DNA from: Leuconostocaceae bacterium ESL0723
GTDB lineage: Bacteria; Bacillota; Bacilli; Lactobacillales; Lactobacillaceae
Direction of reading: 5' to 3'
Assembly (NCBI GenBank): GCA_029392055.1
Contig: CP113928.1
Coordinates: 680,501 to 744,500 of the forward strand
DNA: 64,000 bases
Shown here: positions 27,794-36,282 of the stretch, piece after piece
Numbering within the stretch: the first letter of the stretch is position 1
Layout: each line of letters opens with the position of its first letter
Translations under genes and position numbers: made by a program
The notes under the pieces: model-generated
Databases searched by the model: none
What the model was told of the DNA's origin: nothing
What the model saw: only the letters and a program-made list of their open reading frames with translations

Positions 27794-29257
27794 ATGGAAT
27801 ACGTTTCAACCCGTGGTGGGGCACCTGCCGTCCCTGCTAGCCAGGCCGTTTTGAATGGCATTGCCCCCGACGGGGGCCTATACGTGCCCACTGAATGGCC
27901 AAAAATGACCTGGGACTGGTCCCAGGTGGGGCAGCAATCCTATCAAGCATTAGCCAAGCGTGTCTTTGCAGCCTTTTTTGAGGACTACACCCATGCTGAA
28001 ATCCAGGCCGTTGTCGACCAGGCCTATGGTGACCAGTGGCAAACGCCCGACATTGTCGGCCTACACCAGGATGAGAATCTGACCTATATGGAACTTTTCC
28101 ACGGTCCTACCTTAGCCTTTAAGGATGTGGCCCTTCAGGCCCTGCCATTTTTAATGACGACCGCAGCCGCTAAGCAGGCCGTTAACGATAAAATTGTGAT
28201 TTTGACGGCGACTTCTGGTGACACTGGCACCGCAGCCATGAGTGGTTTTGGTAATGTTAACCAAACTGAAATCATCGTTTTCTACCCTCAGGTAGGGGTC
28301 AGTGACATCCAGCGCCAGCAAATGCAGACCGAAAGGGCGGACAACGCCCACGTAACCGCCATTACTGGTAACTTTGATGATGCCCAACGGGCGGTCAAAG
28401 ACCTCCTGGGTAATCCTGAACTCCGTCAGGAGTTAAAGGACCACCACATGCGCTTTTCATCGGCCAACTCGATTAACATTGGCCGCCTGATTCCCCAGAT
28501 GGTCTACTATCTTTATGCCTACAGTCGCCTGGTTAAAAATCAAAAGATTGAAGCCGGTCAAGCCGTTGACGTGGTGGTACCCACGGGTAACTTTGGTGAT
28601 ATCTTAGCGGCCTATTACGCTAAGCAGGTTGGCTTGCCAGTCAAGACCTTTGTAGTCGCTTCTAATGAAAACAATGTTCTCACGGACTTCTTTAATACCG
28701 GGACTTATGACCGTAACCGGGACTTTAAGGTGACCAGCGCGCCAGCCATGGATATCCTGGTTTCCAGTAACCTAGAGCGCCTGCTTTACTTTGCCAGTGG
28801 TCGTAATAGCGAAGAAATTAAGGGCTATATGGATGACCTGCAAAAGACGGGCACTTATGAGTTGACAGCCTCAACCCGGGCTAACCTGGCAGAATTTAAG
28901 GCCGGCTTTGCCGATGAAGATCAGATTGCGGCCGCTATTGCCCAAACTTACCAGGACCGGCATTATTTGCTTGATCCACACACTGCGGTTGCCCGTCACG
29001 TTTATCAGCAAATGGATTTGGCTATCCAGTCAACCCTGTTGGCGGCCACGGCCAGTCCTTACAAGTTCCCGCAGGCGGTCTTAAGGGCCCTAGGTCAGGA
29101 ACCAGTTGGTGGGGCAGCCGGTGTTCAACAATTAGCTGATTTCACCAAAACAGCAATTCCCGAACAAATCCAACATCTCTATCAATTACCAATTCGCCAC
29201 AAAAAAATCATTAAACCTAATCAAATTCTAACGACAATCCGGGAAGAATTGTTTTAG
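27794..29257 (+). CDS. thrC: Threonine synthase
   Basis: PLP enzyme converting O-phosphohomoserine to threonine. 487 residues, the long (fungal/E. coli-like) type that starts MEYVSTRGGAPAVPASQAVL-like. The PLP lysine lies in GPTLAFKDVALQ, and SGDTGTAAMSGF and VPTGNFGDILAAY are the phosphate- and PLP-binding segments. ATG at 27794 follows GAGGAG. It is divergent from hom-thrB-aspartokinase, completing the threonine pathway. Confidence 0.96.
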   Translation: MEYVSTRGGAPAVPASQAVLNGIAPDGGLYVPTEWPKMTWDWSQVGQQSYQALAKRVFAAFFEDYTHAEIQAVVDQAYGDQWQTPDIVGLHQDENLTYMELFHGPTLAFKDVALQALPFLMTTAAAKQAVNDKIVILTATSGDTGTAAMSGFGNVNQTEIIVFYPQVGVSDIQRQQMQTERADNAHVTAITGNFDDAQRAVKDLLGNPELRQELKDHHMRFSSANSINIGRLIPQMVYYLYAYSRLVKNQKIEAGQAVDVVVPTGNFGDILAAYYAKQVGLPVKTFVVASNENNVLTDFFNTGTYDRNRDFKVTSAPAMDILVSSNLERLLYFASGRNSEEIKGYMDDLQKTGTYELTASTRANLAEFKAGFADEDQIAAAIAQTYQDRHYLLDPHTAVARHVYQQMDLAIQSTLLAATASPYKFPQAVLRALGQEPVGGAAGVQQLADFTKTAIPEQIQHLYQLPIRHKKIIKPNQILTTIREELF

Positions 29258-29306
29258 AATGTAGGTATAACTTGTTGCGACTGTAATCACAGAGAGGATA
29301 ATACCG

Positions 29307-30542
29307 ATGGCATCATACCAAGACCAAGATTCTGAAATTTGGAGCGCGATTCAACAAGAGGGCGCTCGCCAAAACCGAACAATTGAGCTAATTGCGTCCG
29401 AAAACTTCGCTTCTCAGGGTGTTCGGGCGGCCCAGGGATCCGTACTGACGAACAAGTACGCTGAAGGGTACCCCTACAAGCGTTACTACGGTGGTACCGA
29501 GTACGTTGACGTGGTTGAGCAGACTGCCATTGACCGGGTGAAGGAACTCTTCCACGCCGAGTACGCCAACGTCCAGCCCCATTCTGGCTCCCAGGCCAAT
29601 GCAGCGGCTTACATGGCCTTCTTAAAGCCCGGTGATAAGATTTTGGGTATGGACTTGGATGCTGGTGGTCACTTGACTCACGGTGCCAAGGTGAGCTTCT
29701 CGGGTAAGTTGTACGAATCTCACAGCTACGGTCTCAACCCAGAAACCGAAGAATTAGACTATGAAGCAATTGCCAAGCAGGCCCGCGAAGTCAAGCCCCA
29801 GATGATTGTGGCTGGTGCCTCGGCCTATTCTCGAATTATTGATTTCAATAAGTTCCGCCAGATTGCTGACGAGGTCGGTGCTTATTTGATGGTCGACATG
29901 GCCCACATCGCTGGTTTGGTAGCCGCCGGTTTGCATCCTAGCCCAGTTGGGGTGGCCGACGTGGTCACTTCAACCACTCACAAGACCCTGCGTGGTCCCC
30001 GTGGTGGCTTTATCCTCTCACAGGAAAAGTATGCAAAGCAGCTTAATTCTGCCATTTTCCCTGGTAACCAGGGTGGTCCTTTGGAACACGTGATTGCGGC
30101 CAAGGCAATTGCCTTTGGTGAAGCGTTGCGCCCTGAATTTAAGACCTACGCCCAGCAGGTGATTGACAATGCGCAGGCTATGGCCGAGGTCTTCAACGCT
30201 ACCGATGACATCCGTGTGGTTACGGGTGGTACCGACAACCATCTCTTCAACTTGGATTTAACTAAGACTAAGCTCAACGGTAAGCAGACCCAGGACCTGT
30301 TGGACCGGGTATCGATTACCACCAACAAGGAAGCCCTGCCTAATGAGCAGTTGAGTCCCTTTGTGACTTCTGGTATCCGGATTGGAACGGCGGCCATTAC
30401 GACCCGCGGTTTCAATGAAGACGATGCTCGCCAGGTCGCTGAATTAATCATCAAGGCCATCCATAACTTTGATGATGAAAAGGAACTAAACTTAATCAAG
30501 CGACAAGCCGAAGCCATGTCCATGGCTCACCGCTTTGCCTAA
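29307..30542 (+). CDS. glyA: Serine hydroxymethyltransferase
   Basis: PLP enzyme interconverting serine and glycine with tetrahydrofolate; 411 residues. The N-terminus with ELIASENF and [13 protein letters not shown], the PLP lysine in [12 protein letters not shown] and FPGNQGGP are intact. Codon bias is stronger than in neighbours, as for high expression. It follows thrC by 50 bp with no terminator, and a terminator lies right after its stop. Confidence 0.97.
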   Translation: MASYQDQDSEIWSAIQQEGARQNRTIELIASENFASQGVRAAQGSVLTNKYAEGYPYKRYYGGTEYVDVVEQTAIDRVKELFHAEYANVQPHSGSQANAAAYMAFLKPGDKILGMDLDAGGHLTHGAKVSFSGKLYESHSYGLNPETEELDYEAIAKQAREVKPQMIVAGASAYSRIIDFNKFRQIADEVGAYLMVDMAHIAGLVAAGLHPSPVGVADVVTSTTHKTLRGPRGGFILSQEKYAKQLNSAIFPGNQGGPLEHVIAAKAIAFGEALRPEFKTYAQQVIDNAQAMAEVFNATDDIRVVTGGTDNHLFNLDLTKTKLNGKQTQDLLDRVSITTNKEALPNEQLSPFVTSGIRIGTAAITTRGFNEDDARQVAELIIKAIHNFDDEKELNLIKRQAEAMSMAHRFA

Positions 30543-30546
30543 AATG

Positions 30547-30573
30547 AAAAGAGTTGCTCGAGCAACTCTTTTT
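30547..30573 (+). terminator. glyA terminator
   Basis: AAAAGAGTTG (30547-30556) pairs with CAACTCTTTT (30563-30572) around a CTCGAG loop. Confidence 0.88.
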
Positions 30574-30591
30574 CTAACGGTAGGATCTCCT

Positions 30592-31128
30592 ATGTTTGAT
30601 AAAACCCAGCTACGTCAGCAGCAAAAAGCCGCTTTGAAAAATTTAACCTCCAGTCAGCGCCAGGCTGAAAGTCAGTCGCTCTACCAGCAACTCTTCGAGC
30701 AACCAGCCTGGCAAAGGGCGCAAACCGTTGCCATTACCCTGAACCTGCCCTTTGAGCTGGCCACCCAACCGATTATCGAAGCGGCCTGGCAGGCGGGCAA
30801 GACGGTTGGTGTCCCCCTGATTGAAGCGGGGCAGCTAGGCTTTGTAACGATTACGCCTGAGACTGAATACCAAGCAGGTGCTTTAAACATTGCCGAGCCA
30901 GTTGGCGGTCAGCCGTTGGCCCAAGCAGACATTGACCTGACCTTAGTGCCGGGCTTAGCCTTTACCAGTGGGGGTGAGCGCCTGGGCTTTGGCGGTGGTT
31001 TTTATGACCGTTTTTTGGCCGATTATGACGGGGACAGCTTAGCCTTAGCCCTGTCCGTTCAACTCTTAGATCAACTGCCGATCGAAAGCCATGACCAGCT
31101 AGTCCACCAAGTTTTACAGGTTCAATAA
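30592..31128 (+). CDS. 5-formyltetrahydrofolate cyclo-ligase
   Basis: ATP-dependent enzyme of 178 residues that returns 5-formyl-THF to 5,10-methenyl-THF. The signature LGFGGGFYDRFL near residue 135 is intact, and the N-terminus KTQLRQQQKAALKNL is family-typical. ATG at 30592 is preceded by TAGGAT; a longer frame reaches back into glyA but has no ribosome site. Adjacent to glyA, whose side reaction makes 5-formyl-THF. Confidence 0.9.
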   Translation: MFDKTQLRQQQKAALKNLTSSQRQAESQSLYQQLFEQPAWQRAQTVAITLNLPFELATQPIIEAAWQAGKTVGVPLIEAGQLGFVTITPETEYQAGALNIAEPVGGQPLAQADIDLTLVPGLAFTSGGERLGFGGGFYDRFLADYDGDSLALALSVQLLDQLPIESHDQLVHQVLQVQ

Positions 31129-31134
31129 TCCTAA

Positions 31135-31155
31135 AACCCAGATTGGGCTTTTTTT
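31135..31155 (+). terminator. Weak terminator after the cyclo-ligase gene
   Basis: CCCA (31137-31140) and TGGG (31144-31147) form a short stem followed by seven T. Confidence 0.5.
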
Positions 31156-31168
31156 GTGGACAAAAATA

Positions 31169-31197
31169 TTGTAAAAGGGAACATTTGTTCGTATAAT
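31169..31197 (+). promoter_or_regulatory. SOS promoter with LexA box
   Basis: TTGTAA (31169-31174), 17-bp spacer, TATAAT (31192-31197). The spacer holds GGAACATTTGTTCG (31178-31191), which matches the Gram-positive LexA box CGAACATATGTTCG at 12 of 14 positions and touches the -10. Bound LexA would block polymerase. Confidence 0.85.
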
Positions 31198-31225
31198 GAA
31201 AGGAGCAATTCAAGGAGGTGGGACC

Positions 31226-32539
31226 ATGGTCACGGTCAACGACATCTATCAAAATGAACCCCGGCGGGTGATTTTCCTAATCGATTCGAAAAGTTTCTTT
31301 GCCAGCGTTGAATGCGTTGAACGAATGTTAAACCCACTCCAGGCCATGCTGGTGGTGATGTCCCACCAGGAGAACGACACCGGCGGCCTAGTTCTAGCTT
31401 CTTCGCCGATGGCCAAGAAGGTCCTTGGGGTTAGCAACGTGACCCGGCAGAAGGATGTGCCGGATCATCCTGACCTGATTAAGGCCCAGCCCCGGATGAA
31501 CCTCTACATTCAGAAGAACCTGACGATTAATGATATTTACCGCCAGTACGTCGATGATGACCACTTGCTACCATACTCGATTGATGAATCAATCCTGGAT
31601 TTAACCGAATTCTGGCACCTTTTTGGCGACAGTCCCGCCGAAGTTGCCCGGCGAATTCAGCGCCAGGTTCGGGCTGAAACTGGTATCTACCTGTCAGTTG
31701 GGATTGGCGACAGCCCAGTCTTGGCTAAGCTGGCCTTAGACCTAGGCGCTAAGTCAGACCCACATCTGCTGGCCGAGTGGCATTACGAGGATGTGCCCGA
31801 CAAACTGTGGCCGGTCACCAACTTTAAAAAGGTCTGGGGCATTGGCAGCCGAACTGCTAAAAAACTAGAACGGTGGGGGATTCATTCGGTCGGGGAGTTA
31901 GCCCAGACCAGTCCCTACTTGCTCCGGGAACGGCTGGGCCTAATGGGCGAGCAGCTCTTTGCCCTTGCTTGGGGGATTGACCGGGCCAGCCTTGGCGAAG
32001 CGGTGAAGCAGGGAGAGAAATCCTATAGTAACTCCCAGGTCTTACCGCGAAACTACCACCATGCTAGTGAAATTGCAGTTGTGATTAAGGAAATGGGCGA
32101 CCAGGTTGCTAGCCGGCTGCGGGCCCACCACGAGCAGGCCAGTCTGGTCAGCCTCTATCTAGGTTATGCCAACACTGGGGTTAAGTTCGATCACCGCACT
32201 GGCTTGCACCAGCAGATGCGGGTTACCCCTACCAACCTGAGTCCGGATCTGATGGGGCATCTCATGCGCATTTTTGAAAAGCATTGGGACGGGGACCCAG
32301 TCCGTTACGTCGGCGTGGCCTTCAGCGGTTTGAGTTCTGATGAGCAGGTCCAACTGGACCTCTTTGAAAGTCCTAAGGTTAATGAACACGAGCACCAGCT
32401 CAGTCAGACCATTGATCAGATTCGCCACCAGTTTGGCCCGGGGGCACTGATGCGGGCCATGTCCTTAGAAGAGGGGGGCACGGCCATTGATCGAGTGGGC
32501 CTGGTGGGTGGTCACAATGGGGGCAACGCCTATGAATGA
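31226..32539 (+). CDS. Y-family DNA polymerase (UvrX/YqjW-like)
   Basis: Probable translesion polymerase of 437 residues. Y-family marks are FLIDSKSFFASVE (first catalytic Asp), YSIDESILDLT (Asp-Glu pair), a helix-hairpin-helix VWGIGSRTAKKLERWGI and a C-terminal little-finger domain. It belongs to the UvrX/YqjW group and not to classical DinB by the N-terminal RRVIFLID context and the YolD-like partner. ATG at 31226 follows AAGGAGGTG. It is preceded by a LexA box and overlaps the next gene by 8 bp. Confidence 0.9.
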   Translation: MVTVNDIYQNEPRRVIFLIDSKSFFASVECVERMLNPLQAMLVVMSHQENDTGGLVLASSPMAKKVLGVSNVTRQKDVPDHPDLIKAQPRMNLYIQKNLTINDIYRQYVDDDHLLPYSIDESILDLTEFWHLFGDSPAEVARRIQRQVRAETGIYLSVGIGDSPVLAKLALDLGAKSDPHLLAEWHYEDVPDKLWPVTNFKKVWGIGSRTAKKLERWGIHSVGELAQTSPYLLRERLGLMGEQLFALAWGIDRASLGEAVKQGEKSYSNSQVLPRNYHHASEIAVVIKEMGDQVASRLRAHHEQASLVSLYLGYANTGVKFDHRTGLHQQMRVTPTNLSPDLMGHLMRIFEKHWDGDPVRYVGVAFSGLSSDEQVQLDLFESPKVNEHEHQLSQTIDQIRHQFGPGALMRAMSLEEGGTAIDRVGLVGGHNGGNAYE

Positions 32540-32909
32540 GGACTTTTTACAGGAAGTAAAAACCTTTTTTGAACAGGACTACCGGGAACGGGGCAAGGTT
32601 AAGTGGCAGGGCTTTTTCCTCTCCGACCACACGCAAAAGATGAAGGCCCAAAAACAGGCCCGGGCCCATCCTAAGCATCTAACAACGCCGATGCCTTTAG
32701 CGACCATTCAAGAACGGGTTCAACTGGCCTGGCACCTGCACCGGACCCTAGAAGTTCAGGTTAACAGTCGGGACTTAGACGGTCACTTGGTGCCGATTCA
32801 GGCTGGCCTCGTGAGTGGTTTCTGGGACCAGGGTTTCATTTTGAACCGGCAGCCCTATGACTGGGCCGATATTTTAGCAGTTGCGGAGGTTGTACATGGA
32901 CACGGATAG
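32532..32909 (+). CDS. YolD-like protein
   Basis: 125-residue protein. The segment RGKVKWQGFFLSDHTQKM matches the YolD-like family pattern (RGxxKWxxxxLPEH). YolD-like genes are commonly coupled with UvrX-type polymerases in Firmicutes; their role is not established. ATG at 32532 lies inside the polymerase stop region, and the 3' end overlaps the following gene by 14 bp. Confidence 0.75.
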   Translation: MNEDFLQEVKTFFEQDYRERGKVKWQGFFLSDHTQKMKAQKQARAHPKHLTTPMPLATIQERVQLAWHLHRTLEVQVNSRDLDGHLVPIQAGLVSGFWDQGFILNRQPYDWADILAVAEVVHGHG

Positions 32910-33156
32910 TTTAGTGAGGGAGCTGGTGCGGATTATTCAACCGCTCTTTAAGCGTGAGTACAATACCGTCTACGAAGTTCAGATCATCCAGCAAAATTAC
33001 AGCGGCCGGACCAATATCTTCTTTGAGTGGCACCGACTGGGACGGGCCACAGTCTCCCGCGAAATCAAAAGCCTGGCTGCCGCCGACACTCAAGACCTAT
33101 TGACGGTGGTGAAAAAACTGGGCCAGGTGACCCAGTTACCGGTTCATTTGAACTGA
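32896..33156 (+). CDS. Small protein of unknown function, third gene of the SOS operon
   Basis: 86 residues, no motif that I recognise. The sequence shows an amphipathic N-terminal helix (VRELVRIIQPLF), a predicted beta hairpin around YEVQIIQQN and IFFEWHR, and a C-terminal helix. ATG at 32896 has GGAGG upstream and overlaps the YolD-like gene, so it is co-translated and should share SOS induction. Confidence 0.7.
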   Translation: MDTDSLVRELVRIIQPLFKREYNTVYEVQIIQQNYSGRTNIFFEWHRLGRATVSREIKSLAAADTQDLLTVVKKLGQVTQLPVHLN

Positions 33157-33213
33157 ATTTTGGTGCTCAACCGGGGTATTCCTCGAATAAATGAAAAATA
33201 AATTAAAAATTAT

Positions 33214-33241
33214 TTGACTTTTATTAATTGGGGGTTATACT
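33214..33241 (+). promoter_or_regulatory. Promoter of T-box leader 1
   Basis: TTGACT (33214-33219), 16-bp spacer, TATACT (33236-33241). Confidence 0.7.
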
Positions 33242-33261
33242 AGTGCCAATAGTTAATTAAT

Positions 33262-33543
33262 AACAACGATAAGAAAAAGTTCCTGTTAGGCGTTTCTAGC
33301 GAGTACCGTTTGGTGAAAGGGTACAACGAATGACTCGGTGACTTATCCTTCTTTAGTTGGTGTACTGAACTAATCCTAGTAGGTTTCACCCGGCTGCAAC
33401 CGTTACCCCGCCAACGCATCGCCAACTTGTGGCCGTGCGTGAGAGATTTGATGGCTCTTTGTTAGCCTTCAGATAAGTAAGGTGGTACCGCGCGAAAGCG
33501 TCCTTAGATGTTGTCAATCGACAGCATTTGAGGACGCTTTTTT
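33262..33543 (+). promoter_or_regulatory. T-box riboswitch upstream of the hydratase gene
   Basis: The diagnostic T-box AAGGTGGTACCGCG is at 33479-33492, right before a strong terminator. Stem I is bounded by GATAAG (from 33268) and CTTATC, and contains the AGCGAGTA and GGTG elements. The leader senses an uncharged tRNA and prevents termination. I could not assign the specifier codon with confidence. About 320 bp separate the SOS operon from the next gene, and this leader fills most of them. Confidence 0.88.
33495..33543 (+). terminator. T-box terminator 1
   Basis: AAAGCGTCC (33495-33503) pairs with GGACGCTTT (33532-33540), with a weaker inner stem, followed by a T run. Confidence 0.9.
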
Positions 33544-33567
33544 CGTTAGTTCAGACATTTAAAGGGG

Positions 33568-33714
33568 GTGGTAGCAATCTTAACTGACATTATTGACATT
33601 TTACGACGTCAACCAAACGAATTGCTCATTGAAGGCGACCATACTGGCTACCTCACATTACATCGCATTGCTAGCGAATTAACTAGCGTGCTAGACCCTA
33701 AGGAGTACGAATAA
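33568..33714 (+). CDS. Possible small ORF between T-box and hydratase (48 codons)
   Basis: An open frame ends with TAA at 33712-33714, two bases before the hydratase ATG. It reads VVAILTDIIDILRRQPNELL, then IEGDHTGYLTLHRIASELTS, then VLDPKEYE. A near-perfect ribosome site AAAGGGGGTG (33561-33570) lies at its head, but ATG is missing: the GTG at 33568 overlaps the ribosome site, and the codon at ideal spacing is an ATC at 33577. The hydratase ribosome site lies in its last codons. I do not recognise the sequence. Confidence 0.4.
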   Translation: MVAILTDIIDILRRQPNELLIEGDHTGYLTLHRIASELTSVLDPKEYE

Positions 33715-33716
33715 TT

Positions 33717-34541
33717 ATGACTGAAGCAAATGCTACTGCAACTTTGAACGCAACTGAATTAACTGAAGAACAGGAACAATTGGCCCAGGCCTTGTACCAG
33801 GCCTACTTGAACCACAAGCCCCTGGATATGGCTGAGTGGGTTGGTAAGGTCAGCGACGATGAAAGCGGCTACCGCGTCCAGCAGCGCCTGATGGAACTTA
33901 AAGATCAGCCGGTTGGTGGCTACAAGGTCAGCTTGACTAGCCAGGAAACCCAGGACATGTTTAAGGCCAGTGAGCCCCTGTACGGTGCCCAGGTTCAGAG
34001 TCACTTTGTCCCATCACCCGCAACTCTATCATTGAGCGCTGACATGATGGACCCTTTGGCCGAAGTTGAGTTGGTCTTTAAGGCCAAGGAAGACCTGTCC
34101 GTTAACGACTCAGTTGAAGACCTGCGTCAAAAGACCACGGTCGCAGCCGGCGTGGAGGTACCTGATGCCCGCTTTGCTGACTGGTTCCCTAGCTTGGATA
34201 AGTACCTGGTCATGTCAGACGCTGCCGTTGGTGGCTTCGTCGTTTACGGTCCTGAACAAGACAGCAGCAGCCTGCCAATGAAGGACTTCAAGGAAGTTAA
34301 GGCCCAGCTCTTCCATGACAATGAAATGGTTGCTGAGGGCGTTTCCAGCGAAGTGCTGGGTAACCCATTTGAGTCCTTGCACTGGTTGGTCGCTAAGTTG
34401 CACGAACAGGGCAAGACTTTGAAGGCCGGACAGCGAGTTTCTTCTGGAACCTTCTTGTTGCCACCTCACTTGACCAAGGGTGAGTGGGTTGCTAAGTTTA
34501 GTCACAACTTTAACCCAGTCGTCGTTAAGGTTGTGGATTAA
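33717..34541 (+). CDS. 2-keto-4-pentenoate hydratase-like protein (FAH superfamily)
   Basis: 274 residues. Fold and motifs of the MhpD/HpaH group of the fumarylacetoacetate hydrolase superfamily: GYKVSLTSQE, a metal-binding Glu pair in LAEVELVFKAKEDL, and GVEVPDARFADW. The natural substrate in this organism is unknown; no aromatic-degradation genes are near. Codon use is strongly biased toward GTT, AAG and GGT, suggesting high expression. It is controlled by a T-box, which ties it to amino acid supply, an unusual link for this family. AAGGAG at 33700-33705 sets the ATG. Confidence 0.8.
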   Translation: MTEANATATLNATELTEEQEQLAQALYQAYLNHKPLDMAEWVGKVSDDESGYRVQQRLMELKDQPVGGYKVSLTSQETQDMFKASEPLYGAQVQSHFVPSPATLSLSADMMDPLAEVELVFKAKEDLSVNDSVEDLRQKTTVAAGVEVPDARFADWFPSLDKYLVMSDAAVGGFVVYGPEQDSSSLPMKDFKEVKAQLFHDNEMVAEGVSSEVLGNPFESLHWLVAKLHEQGKTLKAGQRVSSGTFLLPPHLTKGEWVAKFSHNFNPVVVKVVD

Positions 34542-34558
34542 CTTAAACCGATACAAAT

Positions 34559-34590
34559 AAAAAAACTACTGGTCAGCCAGTAGTTTTTTT
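34559..34590. terminator. Bidirectional terminator after the hydratase
   Basis: ACTACTGG (34565-34572), loop TCAG, CCAGTAGT (34577-34584), flanked by A and T runs. It serves the convergent acetyltransferase too. Confidence 0.92.
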
Positions 34591-34595
34591 GTGGG

Positions 34596-35111
34596 TTAAA
34601 GTTCTTTTTTAAGCAGGATGTCGCGCTGTGGATCGGAACCGACCTGGAAGGTGTGCTCGCTGAAGGGCAGGAAGCCCATCTTTTCATAAAAGCGCTGAGC
34701 GTGGTGGTTGCCCTCCCAAACGCCAAGCCAGATAAAGTGCTTACCCAGCTGGTAGGCCTCTGATTCAGCAAACTCAATTGCCCGGCGGCCCAGCCCCTGA
34801 CGCTTGAAGTCAGGGAGGATATAAATCCGTTCGACCTCGAGGTACTCGTCCCCAAAGTCTTCGGACTGGCTGTCATTGGTGTTCAGCTTCAAAAAACCGG
34901 CGACCTTGCTACCAGCCATAATCCAAAAGAAGACCGCGTGGGGCTGATTGAGTTCGTCTTTCAACTGCGCCTCACTAAGATTTTCATCAAAGTAGGCCCG
35001 AAGGTCATCATGGGCACTGGTATCCTGGTAAGTATCCCAAAAAGTCGTTATACTTAAGTCACGCAGTGCTGCTACTTCGGCTGGGGTTACGGGAACAAAT
35101 TCAGTTTTCAT
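34596..35111 (-). CDS. GNAT acetyltransferase (PaiA-like)
   Basis: 171-residue N-acetyltransferase. The acetyl-CoA site is visible as the IYILPDFKRQGLGRRAIEFA segment, with the C-terminal NHHAQRFYEKMGF. The N-terminal TFWDTYQDTSAHDDLRAYF resembles PaiA-type polyamine acetyltransferases, but the substrate cannot be told. The start is taken at the ATG at 35111 with AGGA upstream; the frame continues 15 codons further without a ribosome site. Confidence 0.82.
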   Translation of the reverse strand: MKTEFVPVTPAEVAALRDLSITTFWDTYQDTSAHDDLRAYFDENLSEAQLKDELNQPHAVFFWIMAGSKVAGFLKLNTNDSQSEDFGDEYLEVERIYILPDFKRQGLGRRAIEFAESEAYQLGKHFIWLGVWEGNHHAQRFYEKMGFLPFSEHTFQVGSDPQRDILLKKEL

Positions 35112-35239
35112 TTTCCTAGTTCCTTTACTAAATCCACGTTCGAGTTTGGGCCACATTATACGCCAGTTGGCCTAAGGCAGCAAATCAACCCGTTGGGCGA
35201 TTTTCCTAGCACCGGCTAGGGGAGGGCAAAGGAGGTTTC

Positions 35240-35959
35240 ATGGTTCAACTAGTACTGATGCGCCACGGACAAAGCGAGTGGAACGCCGCTAACCGCTTTA
35301 ACGGCTGGATTGACACCCGTCTTTCGGCCACCGGGATTGCCCAGGCCCAGGCTGCTGGAGCGGCAATTGCGGCAGCAGGCATTGAGTTTGCTGCTAGCTA
35401 TTCTTCGGCCCTAACCCGGACGATTATGACCCTAAATGAACTGCTCCTAGCAGCCAACCAGGCCTACGTTTCCCAAGTAAAAACTTGGCGTCTAAACGAG
35501 CGGCACTATGGCATTTTACAGGGAGAAAACAAGGACGAAATGAAGGCCAAGTACGGGCCTGACCAGGTGCAAATCTGGCGACGTTCTTATGATGTCTTGC
35601 CGCCAGCCGCACCTAGTTACCAACCGGCAGTAACGATTGACGGTAAAACCTATCCGGCCTTTGACCGGCGTTACAATCAGGTTCCTTACGGTCAGCTACC
35701 CCTGACGGAAAATATTCGCACCACCTTTGACCGGGTGCGGCCGCTCTGGGAAGGGGAGTTGGCCCCTCAATTACGGGCTGGGAAGAACCTGTTAATTGTG
35801 GCCCATGGGACTTCCATCCGAGCCCTGACCAAGCTAATCGAAGGATTAACCCCCCAGGAGGTTACCCAGGTCGAAATTGCCAATGGTAAGCCGATTGTTT
35901 ACAACTTAGACGCAGAATTAAACATTTTAAAGAAAGAAACCCTTTCAGTCCCTGACTGA
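35240..35959 (+). CDS. gpmA: 2,3-bisphosphoglycerate-dependent phosphoglycerate mutase
   Basis: Glycolytic mutase interconverting 3- and 2-phosphoglycerate; 239 residues. The phospho-histidine motif LMRHGQSEWN, LNERHYGILQGENK, IWRRSYDVLPP and the second His in VAHGTSIRAL are intact. ATG at 35240 has GGAGG upstream. Its stop codon lies inside the terminator stem. It does not sit with other glycolytic genes, so it may be one of several paralogues. Confidence 0.93.
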   Translation: MVQLVLMRHGQSEWNAANRFNGWIDTRLSATGIAQAQAAGAAIAAAGIEFAASYSSALTRTIMTLNELLLAANQAYVSQVKTWRLNERHYGILQGENKDEMKAKYGPDQVQIWRRSYDVLPPAAPSYQPAVTIDGKTYPAFDRRYNQVPYGQLPLTENIRTTFDRVRPLWEGELAPQLRAGKNLLIVAHGTSIRALTKLIEGLTPQEVTQVEIANGKPIVYNLDAELNILKKETLSVPD

Positions 35960-35967
35960 GGGTTTTT
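35937..35967 (+). terminator. gpmA terminator
   Basis: AAACCC..TCAGT pairs with ACTGAGGGTTT around the stop codon, followed by a T run. Confidence 0.85.
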
Positions 35968-36282
35968 CATTTTGGTTACAATTTAATGACAAATTGGCAC
36001 AAAAAAGGGGTAAGGCCGACAATTCGCATTTGCGAAATGGCTTAGTATCAAGGTTTTATCGTTCTTGTGAACCTTTAAATATGACAACTAAACATAATTG
36101 GTCCATATCGGTTGTTTGACTCCCTTGTCAGTTGCTCTTTTATATTGTTAAATAAAGTTATAATTTTTTAAGAAATTATAAAGGAACTGTTGAAGCATTT
36201 TCCTAGTAGTTCCGCAGAGATTTTGGTAGTCGGACTCAGCTGCTATTGTGCAGTACTCGAGCACTATCGGAGGGAGATTTTT
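35968..36282 (+). promoter_or_regulatory. Upstream region of the adhesin gene
   Basis: About 315 bp without a gene. TTGACT (36116-36121) with TATATT (36141-36146) gives a 19-bp spacer; TATAAT also occurs at 36159-36164. A palindrome TTCGCA-TT-TGCGAA lies at 36023-36036. The untranslated leader appears long (100 bp or more). Confidence 0.45.

Noticed and set aside
35205-35220. CCTAGC/GCTAGG hairpin before gpmA as a riboswitch
   Set aside because: Only a 6-bp stem without conserved motifs or T run; too little to support a claim.
36190-36282. 31-codon in-frame extension upstream of the adhesin
   Set aside because: No ribosome site at its head; GGAGGGAGA lies properly before the ATG at 36283, which also gives a normal signal peptide.
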